Origin: Natronohydrobacter sp.
GTDB taxonomy: Bacteria > Pseudomonadota > Alphaproteobacteria > Rhodobacterales > Rhodobacteraceae
DNA: 9,535 bases
Direction: 5' to 3'
NCBI GenBank assembly: GCA_007123015.1
Contig: SKSL01000247.1
Location: 1-9,535, forward strand
Positions 1 to 7,469 of the stretch are shown here, in pieces. Under the pieces are notes generated by a model. That model worked only from the letters and a program-made list of their open reading frames with translations. It had not been told where the DNA came from and searched no databases. Made by a program: the position numbers and the translations under genes. The stretch's first letter is position 1. Every line of letters starts with the position of its first letter.

Positions 1-531
1 ACCGAGACGCGCTATCACCCCTGCGGCCGACCGACCCTGCGGCAGGACGGCAACCGGACCCTGGAATTCGACTACGACGCCGATTGCCGCGTCACGATGC
101 GCCGGGCGGACGGGCAGGAAACCCGCTACACCTATGATCCGCGCTCGGGCAAGATCACCTCGGTCACCGAAACCAACCTGAATACCGGGCACCAGACCAG
201 CAACAGCTTTGAATATGACCTGCGCGGCCAGTTGGTGCGCGCCCAGAATTCCGCAGGCGAAGGCGTGGATCTTCACTATGATGCCGCCCAACGGATCATC
301 CGGATAGAGCGTGAAACCGGCGATGTTCTGAACTTCACATATGACGCCAACAACAAACCCATCGTGATCGAGATACCGGGGACCGGCACGCTTGATATCG
401 AATATGACGCGGCTGGAGAGATCGTGCGCGTGGACAGCCCCGACGGCCACGCAGCCGCATTGCAGATCACCCAGACCTTCCAGTCGCTTCTGGCGATGGT
501 GCGGGCCGCTGATATTTCCTTCGGCCTGTAG
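1..531 (+). CDS. YD-repeat (Rhs-type) protein, C-terminal part, 5' end outside window
   Basis: The frame is open from the first base and ends at a TAG at 529-531, giving 176 residues of a longer protein; the ATG at 97 is an internal Met, not a convincing start. YD-repeat signatures recur: FDYDADCRV, TYDPRSGKI, FEYDLRGQLVR, HYDAAQRIIRI, TYDANNKPI and EYDAAGEIVRV. In Rhs/teneurin-type proteins these repeats build a beta-strand shell, often secreted or surface-exposed and often enclosing a C-terminal toxin. Here the repeats are followed only by a tail of about 30 residues (roughly from DGHAAALQI to the end, hydrophobic and ending ISFGL). I see no core-closing DPxGxxxG motif and no toxin or nuclease domain. 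The stop lies 26 bases before the start of the STAND gene, with a strong ribosome binding site between, so co-transcription is likely. Family assignment is firm; the role is unknown, because most of the protein is missing from the window. Confidence 0.88.
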   Translation, partial: TETRYHPCGRPTLRQDGNRTLEFDYDADCRVTMRRADGQETRYTYDPRSGKITSVTETNLNTGHQTSNSFEYDLRGQLVRAQNSAGEGVDLHYDAAQRIIRIERETGDVLNFTYDANNKPIVIEIPGTGTLDIEYDAAGEIVRVDSPDGHAAALQITQTFQSLLAMVRAADISFGL

Positions 532-545
532 GGCCGGGTGAACGC

Positions 546-552
546 AAGGAGG
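546..552 (+). promoter_or_regulatory. Shine-Dalgarno for the STAND gene (AAGGAGG)
   Basis: A near-consensus AAGGAGG ends 5 bases before the ATG at 558. It lies in the 26-base gap after the YD-repeat stop codon. It fixes the start of the 2135-residue protein, because the DUF4062 signature begins only about 12 residues later. It also suggests that the STAND gene is efficiently translated from a shared transcript. Confidence 0.85.
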
Positions 553-557
553 ACCGG

Positions 558-3500
558 ATGCAAGACCAGCCCCGCGCCGATGACCGTCCTTCGCTGAAGA
601 TATTCCTGTCATCGCCCGGGGATGTGAACGAGGAACGCGTTCTGGCCAATCGCGTCATGAACCGTCTGGCTGAACGCTATGCCCCGCAGGCCCGAATAAC
701 GGCGCTGATCTGGGAACATGAACCGCTTCTGGCCAGCAGCACCTTTCAGGACCAGCTGGACAAGCCCTCGGCCACTGATATCGTGGTTTGCATTCTGTGG
801 TCGCGCCTTGGAACGCGTCTGCCTGCACATATCCAGCGCGAGGATGGCAGCCGCTATGACAGTGGAACGGAATTCGAATTCGAAGATGCCTGGCACGCGC
901 TGAAACAGACCGGTCGGCCCGATCTGATGGTCTATCGCAAGATGGCCGAGCCGCTGATCAGCCTGTCCGATGACCGCGAGGTCGAAGAACGGCTACGCCA
1001 GAAACGCGCGCTGGACGGGTTCATTCAGAAATGGTTTCACGATCAGGATGGCTCGCTTCTGGCGGCGTTTCATGCGTTTCGCGACTCGGCGGAATTCGAG
1101 GATGTGTTCGAAGTCCATCTCGACAAGCTGATCCAGCGGCGGCTGGCCGATCTGGGTGTATCGCCAGATGACCCGGCACGGCTTGCGCTGACAGCGCGGG
1201 ATCAGCCGGACTGGGACGGATCGCCCTTTCGCGGGCTGGACACGTTCGAGTTCGAACATGCGCCGATCTTCTATGGCCGTACGCGCGCGATCTCTGGCGT
1301 GCTGGATGCGCTGCGCCGTCAGTCCGCGGCGGGGCAGGCCTTTGTCCTGATCCTCGGGCGGTCGGGGGGCGGCAAATCCAGCCTGGCGCGCGCGGGTGTC
1401 ATCCCGCTGCTGATCGAACCCGGCGTGATCGAAGGCGTGGGGCTGTGGCGGCGCGCGATCTTTCGCCCCGGCGAAGCCGTGCGCGACCCGTTCGAGGCGC
1501 TGGCCCGCGCCCTGACCGCCCCCGAGGCGCTGCCGGAGCTGTGCAGCGATGGCACAACTGTGGCGGAACTGGCGCAGTTACTGCGCGACAGCCCAGCGGG
1601 TGCGGCCCCGCTGATCAAGGGGGCGCTGTCGCAAGCCGCCCAGACCGAAGCCTTCGCCCAGGCTGAGGCCGCGCTCGACGCCCGACCCGACCTGTCGGAC
1701 CCCGACCGCAGGGCCCTGCGCGATGCCGCAATGGCCAAGCCCCCGCAGGCCCGACTGGTGCTGCTGGTCGATCAACTGGAGGAAATCTTCACTGCCAGCG
1801 CCATGAACGATCAGGTGCGTCAGGACATGATGGCCGCTGTGGCTGCACTCGCGCGGTCGGGGCGGGTCTTCGTGCTGGCCACATTGCGCAGCGATTTCTA
1901 CCACCGCTGCGCCGAAATCCCGGCCCTTGCCGCGCTGAAGGAAGGCGAGGGTCAGTATGACCTGCAACCGCCAACTGCAGCCGAGATTGCCCAGATCATC
2001 CGCCTTCCCGCACGGCGCGCCGGGCTGGGGTTTCAGGAACATTCCGACACGGGCGCGCGGCTGGACGATGTGCTGCGCGATATCGCAGCGGCCGAACCCG
2101 ACAGCCTTCCCTTGCTGGAATTCTCGCTGGAAGCCCTGTATCAGGCACGCACGTCGCAAGGAATGCTGACCTGGCAGGCCTATGACGCGCTCGGGGGGGT
2201 TGCAGGCGCCCTTGGCAAACGCGCCGAGGACATGTTTCTGGAACTCGATCCCGAAGCCCGCGCGGCCCTTCCTGTAGTCATGCGTCAGATCGTGCATATG
2301 GGCATTGGCCGTGACCAGCAGCCGACCAAACGCCCTGCAGCCCTGTCGCTTTTCGCGCCGGGTAGCGCTGCGCGGCGGCTGGTGGACAGTTTCGTGGCCG
2401 CGCGGCTCTTCGTGGTGGGCGATGCGGGCGACGGCGAAACCATGGTGACGCTGACGCATGAGGCCATCCTCGGGTCATGGCCAAGGCTGCGCAATTGGCT
2501 GGAGGAAGATCGCGAATTCCTGCGAATGCGCACGCGGCTGGGCTTTGCCGTGGATCGCTGGGTCGAGGCGGGGCGCGATGCGCAGCTGCTGCTGCCCGAG
2601 GGTGTGCCGCTGGAAGAAGCCCGTGCGCTGCACCGCGCTGCCCCGGCGGAACTTCAACCTGCCGAAAATGATTTCATCCGTCTTTCGGAAGCCCGCGCTA
2701 CCCGTGGCAAGCGGCTTAAACAGGCGGCGGTGGCCGCACTGGCCGTGCTCGGGGTCGCGGCCTCGGGCGCGGCATGGTATGCTGACGGCCAACGCAGGCA
2801 GGCCGCTGACAATGCCCAGCTGGCCGAAATTGCCCGCGCCAGTGCCGAAGCCAGCGCCACCGAAGCCGAGGCCGCGCGCATTCAGGCCGATGACGCCCGG
2901 CGGGTGGCCGAGACCAATGAGGCGAGTGCCATCGCCGCGCGCGCCGAGGCCGAGGCAGAGCGCCTTGCAGCCGAGACCAGCCGCGCCGCAGCGCAGCGCC
3001 GTTTGAACGAATTATTTGTCGAGCAGGGCCGCCGTGCCCTGCTGGAGCGCCGGGCGGAAGAGGCGACGCTGATCCTTGGTGCAGCGCAGGCCAGTGCCCC
3101 GGACGTGGTGACAGCAGCGCTGTTCGGCAATGCGAGGAACATTGCGACAATCCGCGAGCATTCGGTGCAAGCCCATGTCGGCGCAGTGATCGCGCTGGCG
3201 ACCCATGACAGCGGGCTTATGGTTTCGGCCTCGGATCGTGGTGAAATCGTGCTGCGCGACATTGCCAGCGGCGATGTCATTCGGGTCTGGCATGACACGC
3301 AGATCGAACCGCCGCTGGTGCGCGCGCTGGCTTTCGCGCCGGACGGGAACAGTGTGGCGATCGGAACGGATAGCGGGCTTGTGATGCTGTGGGACACGCA
3401 GACCGACCGTACACTGACGCTGGAGGGGCATTTTCAACCGGTCACCGGGCTGGTTTTCGGCCCGGATGGTACAACGCTCGCTTCGCTTTCGGCCGACAAG

Positions 3501-6500
3501 ACGACCCGGCTGTGGTCCTTGCCCGAGGGCCGCGCGCGGCATGTGCTGGTTGAACCTGCTGGCGCACCCCTGACCGCAGGTTTCCTGCATCAGGGCGCGA
3601 CGCTGGCCGTGGTGGCCAGTGACGCCAGCGTCGGTTTCTGGGACCTGCAGAGCGGGCGGCAGGATCATCGGCGCTATGTTGACGATGCGGCCACCGGTCT
3701 TGCCAGTGGCGGGCTTGTGCTGGCGCAGGACCCGGCGCAGGTGATTGTCATGTCGGGCGACGGCACGATCACGGCCCTGCCCGATGATCCCGACGCCCCT
3801 GCGCTGTGGCAGACAGACCTGCCCGCGCGCGGCATTGCCACTGACAGTGCAGCGCAGCGCGTGCTGTTGCGCCTGACCAACCGTATTGCGCTGCTCGATC
3901 CCGCGACCGGACGCATCCTGTGGCAATCCGACCCTGTTCCGGGGCAGTTGAGTAATGCAAGCCTGTCCGATGACGCCCGGATCGTGGCGCTCGCTGATGA
4001 CCGCGGGCGGTTGCAAGTTCTGGATGCGGAACTTGGGACGGTTCTGGCGGATATGAGCGGGCATCCCGGTGCAGTGCCCGCGATGCAATTCGCTCGCAAC
4101 CCGGATCTGACACTTGTCACAGGCGGGGCCGAGGGCGCGCTTGCTGTCTGGGCACCGGGGCGTCTGCTGCCCTGCCTGCTGACCGGGGCAGACGGGAAGG
4201 CACTGGCCTTTTTGCCCGATGGAACGCGCGTTGCAGCAGGCGATGCGGCCGGCACGATCACAATCCGTGCCACAGATAGTTGCACGGAATTGTTGACCGT
4301 GACCCCCGGATCACAACAGGATTGGGTGACCGCGCTCGCGTTCTCGCCCGATGGCGGGCAACTGGCAGCCTCTGTCGGGTCCCGGGCGCATGTTCTCGAC
4401 CCCGAAACGGGCACCATCCGGTGGTCTGCAGATGCTCCGGCAGGGCATTTCGTGACCGATCTGGCCTATTGGCGCGACGGCGCGGAACTGGTGCTGGGCT
4501 ATCGAGCGACGCGCCCCTGGGACAATACCGGGGGCTGGCAGGCCCATGCTGCCAGCGATGGCCAGATGCAGATGCGCAGCCGCGACCGCGATACTGCCGT
4601 GGGAGCCTTGGCGCTGATACGCGCGCCAGCCTATGTGATCACTCAGGAACGGTTCGGCCTGCATCTGTGGTGGCCCGACAGTGGCGCGCTGCGGCACCGG
4701 ATCAGCGACACCGATGCCACTGCATGGGCCATCACGCCAGACCAGACACGGATGGCCGTGGGCAACAGTCAGGGCGACATCACCGTGCTGCGCCACACCA
4801 GCAGCCGTCTGCAGGATTTCACTGCCCATGACGCTGCGGTCACGGCGCTGGCCGTCAGCCGCGATGGTGATTACTTCGGGTCTGGCGCAGCGGATGGCGC
4901 GGCGGCGATCTGGCAGGCGGGATCCGGTCAGCTTGTCACCCGCCTGCGGGGTCATGGCGATGCAGTGCGCGCGATCGCCTTTGTCGGTGACGGCGATTTC
5001 GTGATTACAGCTGCTATTGACGGGTCCGTGGTGCTCTGGGATGCCGCCGCCGGGGCTGCGATCAGCCGCCATGACATGGCCCCGGGGCCAACCCCTGTGA
5101 TCACGGTCAGCCCTGACGATCGCTGGTTCGCCGTGGCAACCGGGCGCGACCCGGCCCGATTGTGGCCGCTGCCACAGCCCGACCCCGACATGGGCGACAT
5201 TGCCGCAGCCATAGAGGCCGCGACCACATGGGGGTTCGGGACCGACGACACGCTGCCAGAGGGTCGGTGGCAAAGCCTTGCCTTGCAGGCGCTGTATGAC
5301 AGCCTGCCCGAGAGCGACCGCCCCCCCCTGTCGATCCCGCGTCTGCAGCAGATCGAAACGGGCCGCCTTGCCGCGCTGCGCGGCGATGCCCTGCGCGCGC
5401 AAGACGCCTGGGACGGGCTGGAGCCTGACCTGCCCCCGGCAATGGGTTTTGCCGCCCGCGCCAATGCGGCGCAATTGCAAGGGCTGGTCAAGGTGCTGGA
5501 TGGACATGCGGACCGGGTCGAGACGATCCAATTTGCCCCCGACGGGGCGCAAATGGCCTCGGTCGACTGGACGGGACGGCTTATCCTGTGGGATCCGACA
5601 GACTGGAGCGCACGGCATGTGCTGGATGCGGATTACACATCGCGTATGGCCTTTGCGCCTGATGGTCGGTTGTTGATCGGGATGGAACCTGCAGGGTTTG
5701 TCGTGCTGGATGTGACCAGCGGCGCCGAACTGTTGCGCCTGCCCCATGGCCGGAGAGGGCGCTGGTCGGCGGACGGGTCGCGCATTGCAATTTTCGACCG
5801 GCTTGGCCCGCCAGTGATCCATGACGCACAAAGCGGCGCCGAGAGGTTGCGCCTGACCGGGCTGAATGCCTTGTCCGGGGCCTATGACATTGCGCGTGAT
5901 TTCTCGTTGATTGCCATCCCCGAAGCTGACGGCGCTGCGGTTCTCGATCCGGTGACGCGCGATGTCGTGGCCCGGTTTTCCGCGCCTGATGCTGACGGAC
6001 TTGAACCGACCAATCTGCAGTTTCTGGCGGATACGGGCATTGTGGGGGTGATCTGGCAGGACGGTTCGGCCAGCGGGCATCGGCTGGAGGATGGCGCAGT
6101 GGTCTATGCATTGCCCGGCCCCATTCGCGGACAAAAGCCGACGCCGGATGGCAGCCATATTCTGCTGGAAGATGACGCCAACCGGACATCCATCCTGAAC
6201 CTTGCGACAGGCGAAATTGGTCGCAGTCTGCCCGGTCAGATCCCGCAGGGTGCGGCGTTTCTGCCGGACCAGCGTCACATTGTGCTGAATCACGCCCCGA
6301 GCCGAGCCTTCCATGTGCATGATCTGGCCGATGGGACACGTGTAGCCCGACGTGCAAATCATGCCGAGGCTTTTGTTCGCCTTGCCACCAGCCCTGACGG
6401 GCACTGGTGGGTCAGCGCCTCAGGGGACGGGCGGCTGCGGGTCTGGGGTCCGGCGCGGATGACCGACGCTGAGCACAGGACGACCCGCGCCTTACCTGAC

Positions 6501-6965
6501 CTTCTGCCAGATGATGTTCTGGCCCAAGCGCCAGATGGAACCACGATCAAGGCCGCGGGCCCGCAAGCCGTGCTGTCGCGCCCGGATGGAGGCCAGATGA
6601 TACTTGGCGGACACAGTGCCGATATTACTGCGGCAGCTTTCGCCACCAGCGCCGGTCAGGTGCTGACCGCAGGCGCTGACGGTCAGGTGATCGTATATGA
6701 CGGGGCCGATGGGCAACTCTTGCAGACGCTGGCTACAGGGTGCAGCGCGCTGACGGCAATGGTTGCAGTCGCTGAGGATACCGGGCTTTTGCTGGCCTGC
6801 GCGCAGGATCGCCTGATGGTCTATGACTTGCAGACTGGACGGCCGACCCTGCGCCTGCCCGCGCCCGACGGGCAGATACAGGCGTTGCACATCACGCCCG
6901 ACCCAACCCCGCGCCTGTTGATACGCACATCACTGGGCACCGAGAGCCTGCCGCTTGCACCCTGA
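558..6965 (+). CDS. DUF4062 - nSTAND1 NTPase - WD40-repeat protein, single predicted membrane helix (2135 aa)
   Basis: This is a giant STAND-class signalling ATPase. Residues about 12-125 are a DUF4062-type domain (LKIFLSSPGDVNEER, then IVVCILWSRLGTRLP and SGTEFEFEDAW), followed by a helical stretch to about 195. Residues about 223-660 are nSTAND1: entry motif PFRGL (223-227), FYGR (238-241), Walker A GRSGGGKSS with K273, Walker B LVLLVDQLEE with D405 and E408/E409, ATLRSDFY with R444, LPLLEFSLEAL with P518, and THEAILGSWPRLRNWL near H634. Residues 722-741 are a hydrophobic helix after a basic KRLK; about 743-818 are Ala/Glu/Arg-rich and predicted coiled coil. WD40 repeats fill about 865-1540 and 1644-2135 (for example GHFQPVTGLVFGPDGTTL and GHADRVETIQFAPDG), with a helical break between. 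In STAND proteins the C-terminal repeats usually sense a ligand, the NTPase oligomerises and the N-terminal domain acts. The ligand and the output here are unknown. The start is set by the AAGGAGG 5 bases upstream. No frameshift is seen across 6.4 kb. Confidence 0.93.
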   Translation: MQDQPRADDRPSLKIFLSSPGDVNEERVLANRVMNRLAERYAPQARITALIWEHEPLLASSTFQDQLDKPSATDIVVCILWSRLGTRLPAHIQREDGSRYDSGTEFEFEDAWHALKQTGRPDLMVYRKMAEPLISLSDDREVEERLRQKRALDGFIQKWFHDQDGSLLAAFHAFRDSAEFEDVFEVHLDKLIQRRLADLGVSPDDPARLALTARDQPDWDGSPFRGLDTFEFEHAPIFYGRTRAISGVLDALRRQSAAGQAFVLILGRSGGGKSSLARAGVIPLLIEPGVIEGVGLWRRAIFRPGEAVRDPFEALARALTAPEALPELCSDGTTVAELAQLLRDSPAGAAPLIKGALSQAAQTEAFAQAEAALDARPDLSDPDRRALRDAAMAKPPQARLVLLVDQLEEIFTASAMNDQVRQDMMAAVAALARSGRVFVLATLRSDFYHRCAEIPALAALKEGEGQYDLQPPTAAEIAQIIRLPARRAGLGFQEHSDTGARLDDVLRDIAAAEPDSLPLLEFSLEALYQARTSQGMLTWQAYDALGGVAGALGKRAEDMFLELDPEARAALPVVMRQIVHMGIGRDQQPTKRPAALSLFAPGSAARRLVDSFVAARLFVVGDAGDGETMVTLTHEAILGSWPRLRNWLEEDREFLRMRTRLGFAVDRWVEAGRDAQLLLPEGVPLEEARALHRAAPAELQPAENDFIRLSEARATRGKRLKQAAVAALAVLGVAASGAAWYADGQRRQAADNAQLAEIARASAEASATEAEAARIQADDARRVAETNEASAIAARAEAEAERLAAETSRAAAQRRLNELFVEQGRRALLERRAEEATLILGAAQASAPDVVTAALFGNARNIATIREHSVQAHVGAVIALATHDSGLMVSASDRGEIVLRDIASGDVIRVWHDTQIEPPLVRALAFAPDGNSVAIGTDSGLVMLWDTQTDRTLTLEGHFQPVTGLVFGPDGTTLASLSADKTTRLWSLPEGRARHVLVEPAGAPLTAGFLHQGATLAVVASDASVGFWDLQSGRQDHRRYVDDAATGLASGGLVLAQDPAQVIVMSGDGTITALPDDPDAPALWQTDLPARGIATDSAAQRVLLRLTNRIALLDPATGRILWQSDPVPGQLSNASLSDDARIVALADDRGRLQVLDAELGTVLADMSGHPGAVPAMQFARNPDLTLVTGGAEGALAVWAPGRLLPCLLTGADGKALAFLPDGTRVAAGDAAGTITIRATDSCTELLTVTPGSQQDWVTALAFSPDGGQLAASVGSRAHVLDPETGTIRWSADAPAGHFVTDLAYWRDGAELVLGYRATRPWDNTGGWQAHAASDGQMQMRSRDRDTAVGALALIRAPAYVITQERFGLHLWWPDSGALRHRISDTDATAWAITPDQTRMAVGNSQGDITVLRHTSSRLQDFTAHDAAVTALAVSRDGDYFGSGAADGAAAIWQAGSGQLVTRLRGHGDAVRAIAFVGDGDFVITAAIDGSVVLWDAAAGAAISRHDMAPGPTPVITVSPDDRWFAVATGRDPARLWPLPQPDPDMGDIAAAIEAATTWGFGTDDTLPEGRWQSLALQALYDSLPESDRPPLSIPRLQQIETGRLAALRGDALRAQDAWDGLEPDLPPAMGFAARANAAQLQGLVKVLDGHADRVETIQFAPDGAQMASVDWTGRLILWDPTDWSARHVLDADYTSRMAFAPDGRLLIGMEPAGFVVLDVTSGAELLRLPHGRRGRWSADGSRIAIFDRLGPPVIHDAQSGAERLRLTGLNALSGAYDIARDFSLIAIPEADGAAVLDPVTRDVVARFSAPDADGLEPTNLQFLADTGIVGVIWQDGSASGHRLEDGAVVYALPGPIRGQKPTPDGSHILLEDDANRTSILNLATGEIGRSLPGQIPQGAAFLPDQRHIVLNHAPSRAFHVHDLADGTRVARRANHAEAFVRLATSPDGHWWVSASGDGRLRVWGPARMTDAEHRTTRALPDLLPDDVLAQAPDGTTIKAAGPQAVLSRPDGGQMILGGHSADITAAAFATSAGQVLTAGADGQVIVYDGADGQLLQTLATGCSALTAMVAVAEDTGLLLACAQDRLMVYDLQTGRPTLRLPAPDGQIQALHITPDPTPRLLIRTSLGTESLPLAP

Positions 6966-6998
6966 CCAGCCCGAACAAGGAAACAGGGAAAACGATCC

Positions 6999-7027
6999 GG
7001 CGCGATGCATCATATACAAATCGCGCC
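6999..7027 (+). terminator. Hairpin just after the STAND gene, possible terminator without T-run
   Basis: GGCGCGAT at 6999-7006 pairs perfectly with ATCGCGCC at 7020-7027 across a 13-base AT-rich loop, starting 34 bases after the STAND stop codon. Position and GC-rich 8-bp stem fit a transcription terminator. The following bases (CCATAGC) contain no run of T, so a classical intrinsic terminator is not supported and it could equally be an RNA 3'-end stabiliser. Confidence 0.4.
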
Positions 7028-7191
7028 CCATAGCATGTGCTTCATCTGCGGAAACGTCTCGGCCACACGCAGCTAGAGGGTATCGCGTTCATTCCCATTC
7101 ACGCCATACGCTCAAGAGTACCCAACGATCAGCTTGAGGCATCGCGCCGATGATCAAACATACTGAGCCGCGCAGCGCCGTGACCGGGTAA

Positions 7192-7229
7192 GGCGACCGA
7201 CAGTCAGGCTAAAGCGCTTTATGGTCGCC
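7192..7229. repeat. Nested inverted repeats with a 12-bp central palindrome
   Basis: The outer arms GGCGACC (7192-7198) and GGTCGCC (7223-7229) are perfect complements. Between them is the perfect 12-base palindrome TAAAGCGCTTTA at 7210-7221. The palindrome could be a protein-binding site, or the pair could form alternative RNA stems. It does not match an operator that I recognise. Confidence 0.45.
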
Positions 7230-7291
7230 AAACCCGCGAGACCTGAAGGCTATGCGCCTCTGGCAGCCAAATCGCCGTGCCGGGGCAGGGC

Positions 7292-7321
7292 GTCATGCGG
7301 GACGCATGCCTTCGGCATGAC
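7292..7321. repeat. Mutually exclusive stems built on CATGC
   Basis: GTCATGC (7292-7298) pairs with GCATGAC (7315-7321). Alternative stems are CATGCG-GGA-CGCATG (7294-7308) and CATGCC-TTC-GGCATG (7305-7319), which overlap and cannot form together. The cluster directly adjoins the larger hairpin that starts at 7321. The arrangement resembles REP-like palindromic units, or a transcriptional stop read from the minus strand, where it lies downstream of the RyR gene. Confidence 0.4.
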
Positions 7322-7358
7322 AATGCGCGGCGGCCTTCGGCCTTGATTCCGCGCATTG
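7321..7358. repeat. 10-bp perfect stem with inner GGCC-TTC-GGCC stem
   Basis: CAATGCGCGG (7321-7330) and CCGCGCATTG (7349-7358) are perfect complements and enclose an inner GGCC-TTC-GGCC stem at 7332-7342. This is the strongest hairpin in the convergent gap. Being symmetrical, it could terminate or stabilise transcripts from both sides. There is no T-run on either strand, so it is listed as a repeat and not as an intrinsic terminator. Confidence 0.5.
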
Positions 7359-7469
7359 CCGCAGCTCCCGCTTCTCCCGGAGCGCTCAACTTGTTCGTGA
7401 ACTACTCTAGCTTATTGTTTTTGCATGTCGAAAAGCACGGAACCGGTAACCACTTCCGAGCGACATACT

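Larger units (their letters stand above)
6966..7469. other. Convergent intergenic region rich in inverted repeats, no convincing gene
   Basis: About 500 bases lie between the stops of two convergent genes. Short open frames here have no recognisable domain, poor ribosome binding sites and low-complexity composition, so I call none of them. What stands out is a series of perfect inverted repeats (listed separately at 6999-7027, 7192-7229, 7292-7321 and 7321-7358). A direct repeat with core TACTCTA occurs near 7402 and 7466, close to the 3' end of the RyR gene. None of the stems is followed by a good T-run on either strand. The region may act as a two-way transcription barrier, be a degenerate REP-like element, or encode a structured RNA; the sequence alone does not decide. 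Confidence 0.6.

Noticed and set aside
1578..4088. Antisense open frames of 293 and 358 codons (1578-2459 and 3012-4088)
   Set aside because: They overlap the nSTAND1 and WD40 coding sequence, have biased composition and show no motif.
4311..6404. Antisense open frame of 697 codons inside the STAND gene
   Set aside because: It is fully antisense to a clear WD40-coding frame, is rich in Arg, Gly, Pro and His, and has no recognisable domain. Such long antisense frames are expected in GC-rich genes.
6955..7137. 60-codon plus-strand frame after the STAND gene
   Set aside because: It starts inside the end of the STAND gene without a good ribosome binding site, runs across the 6999-7027 hairpin, and has no recognisable domain.
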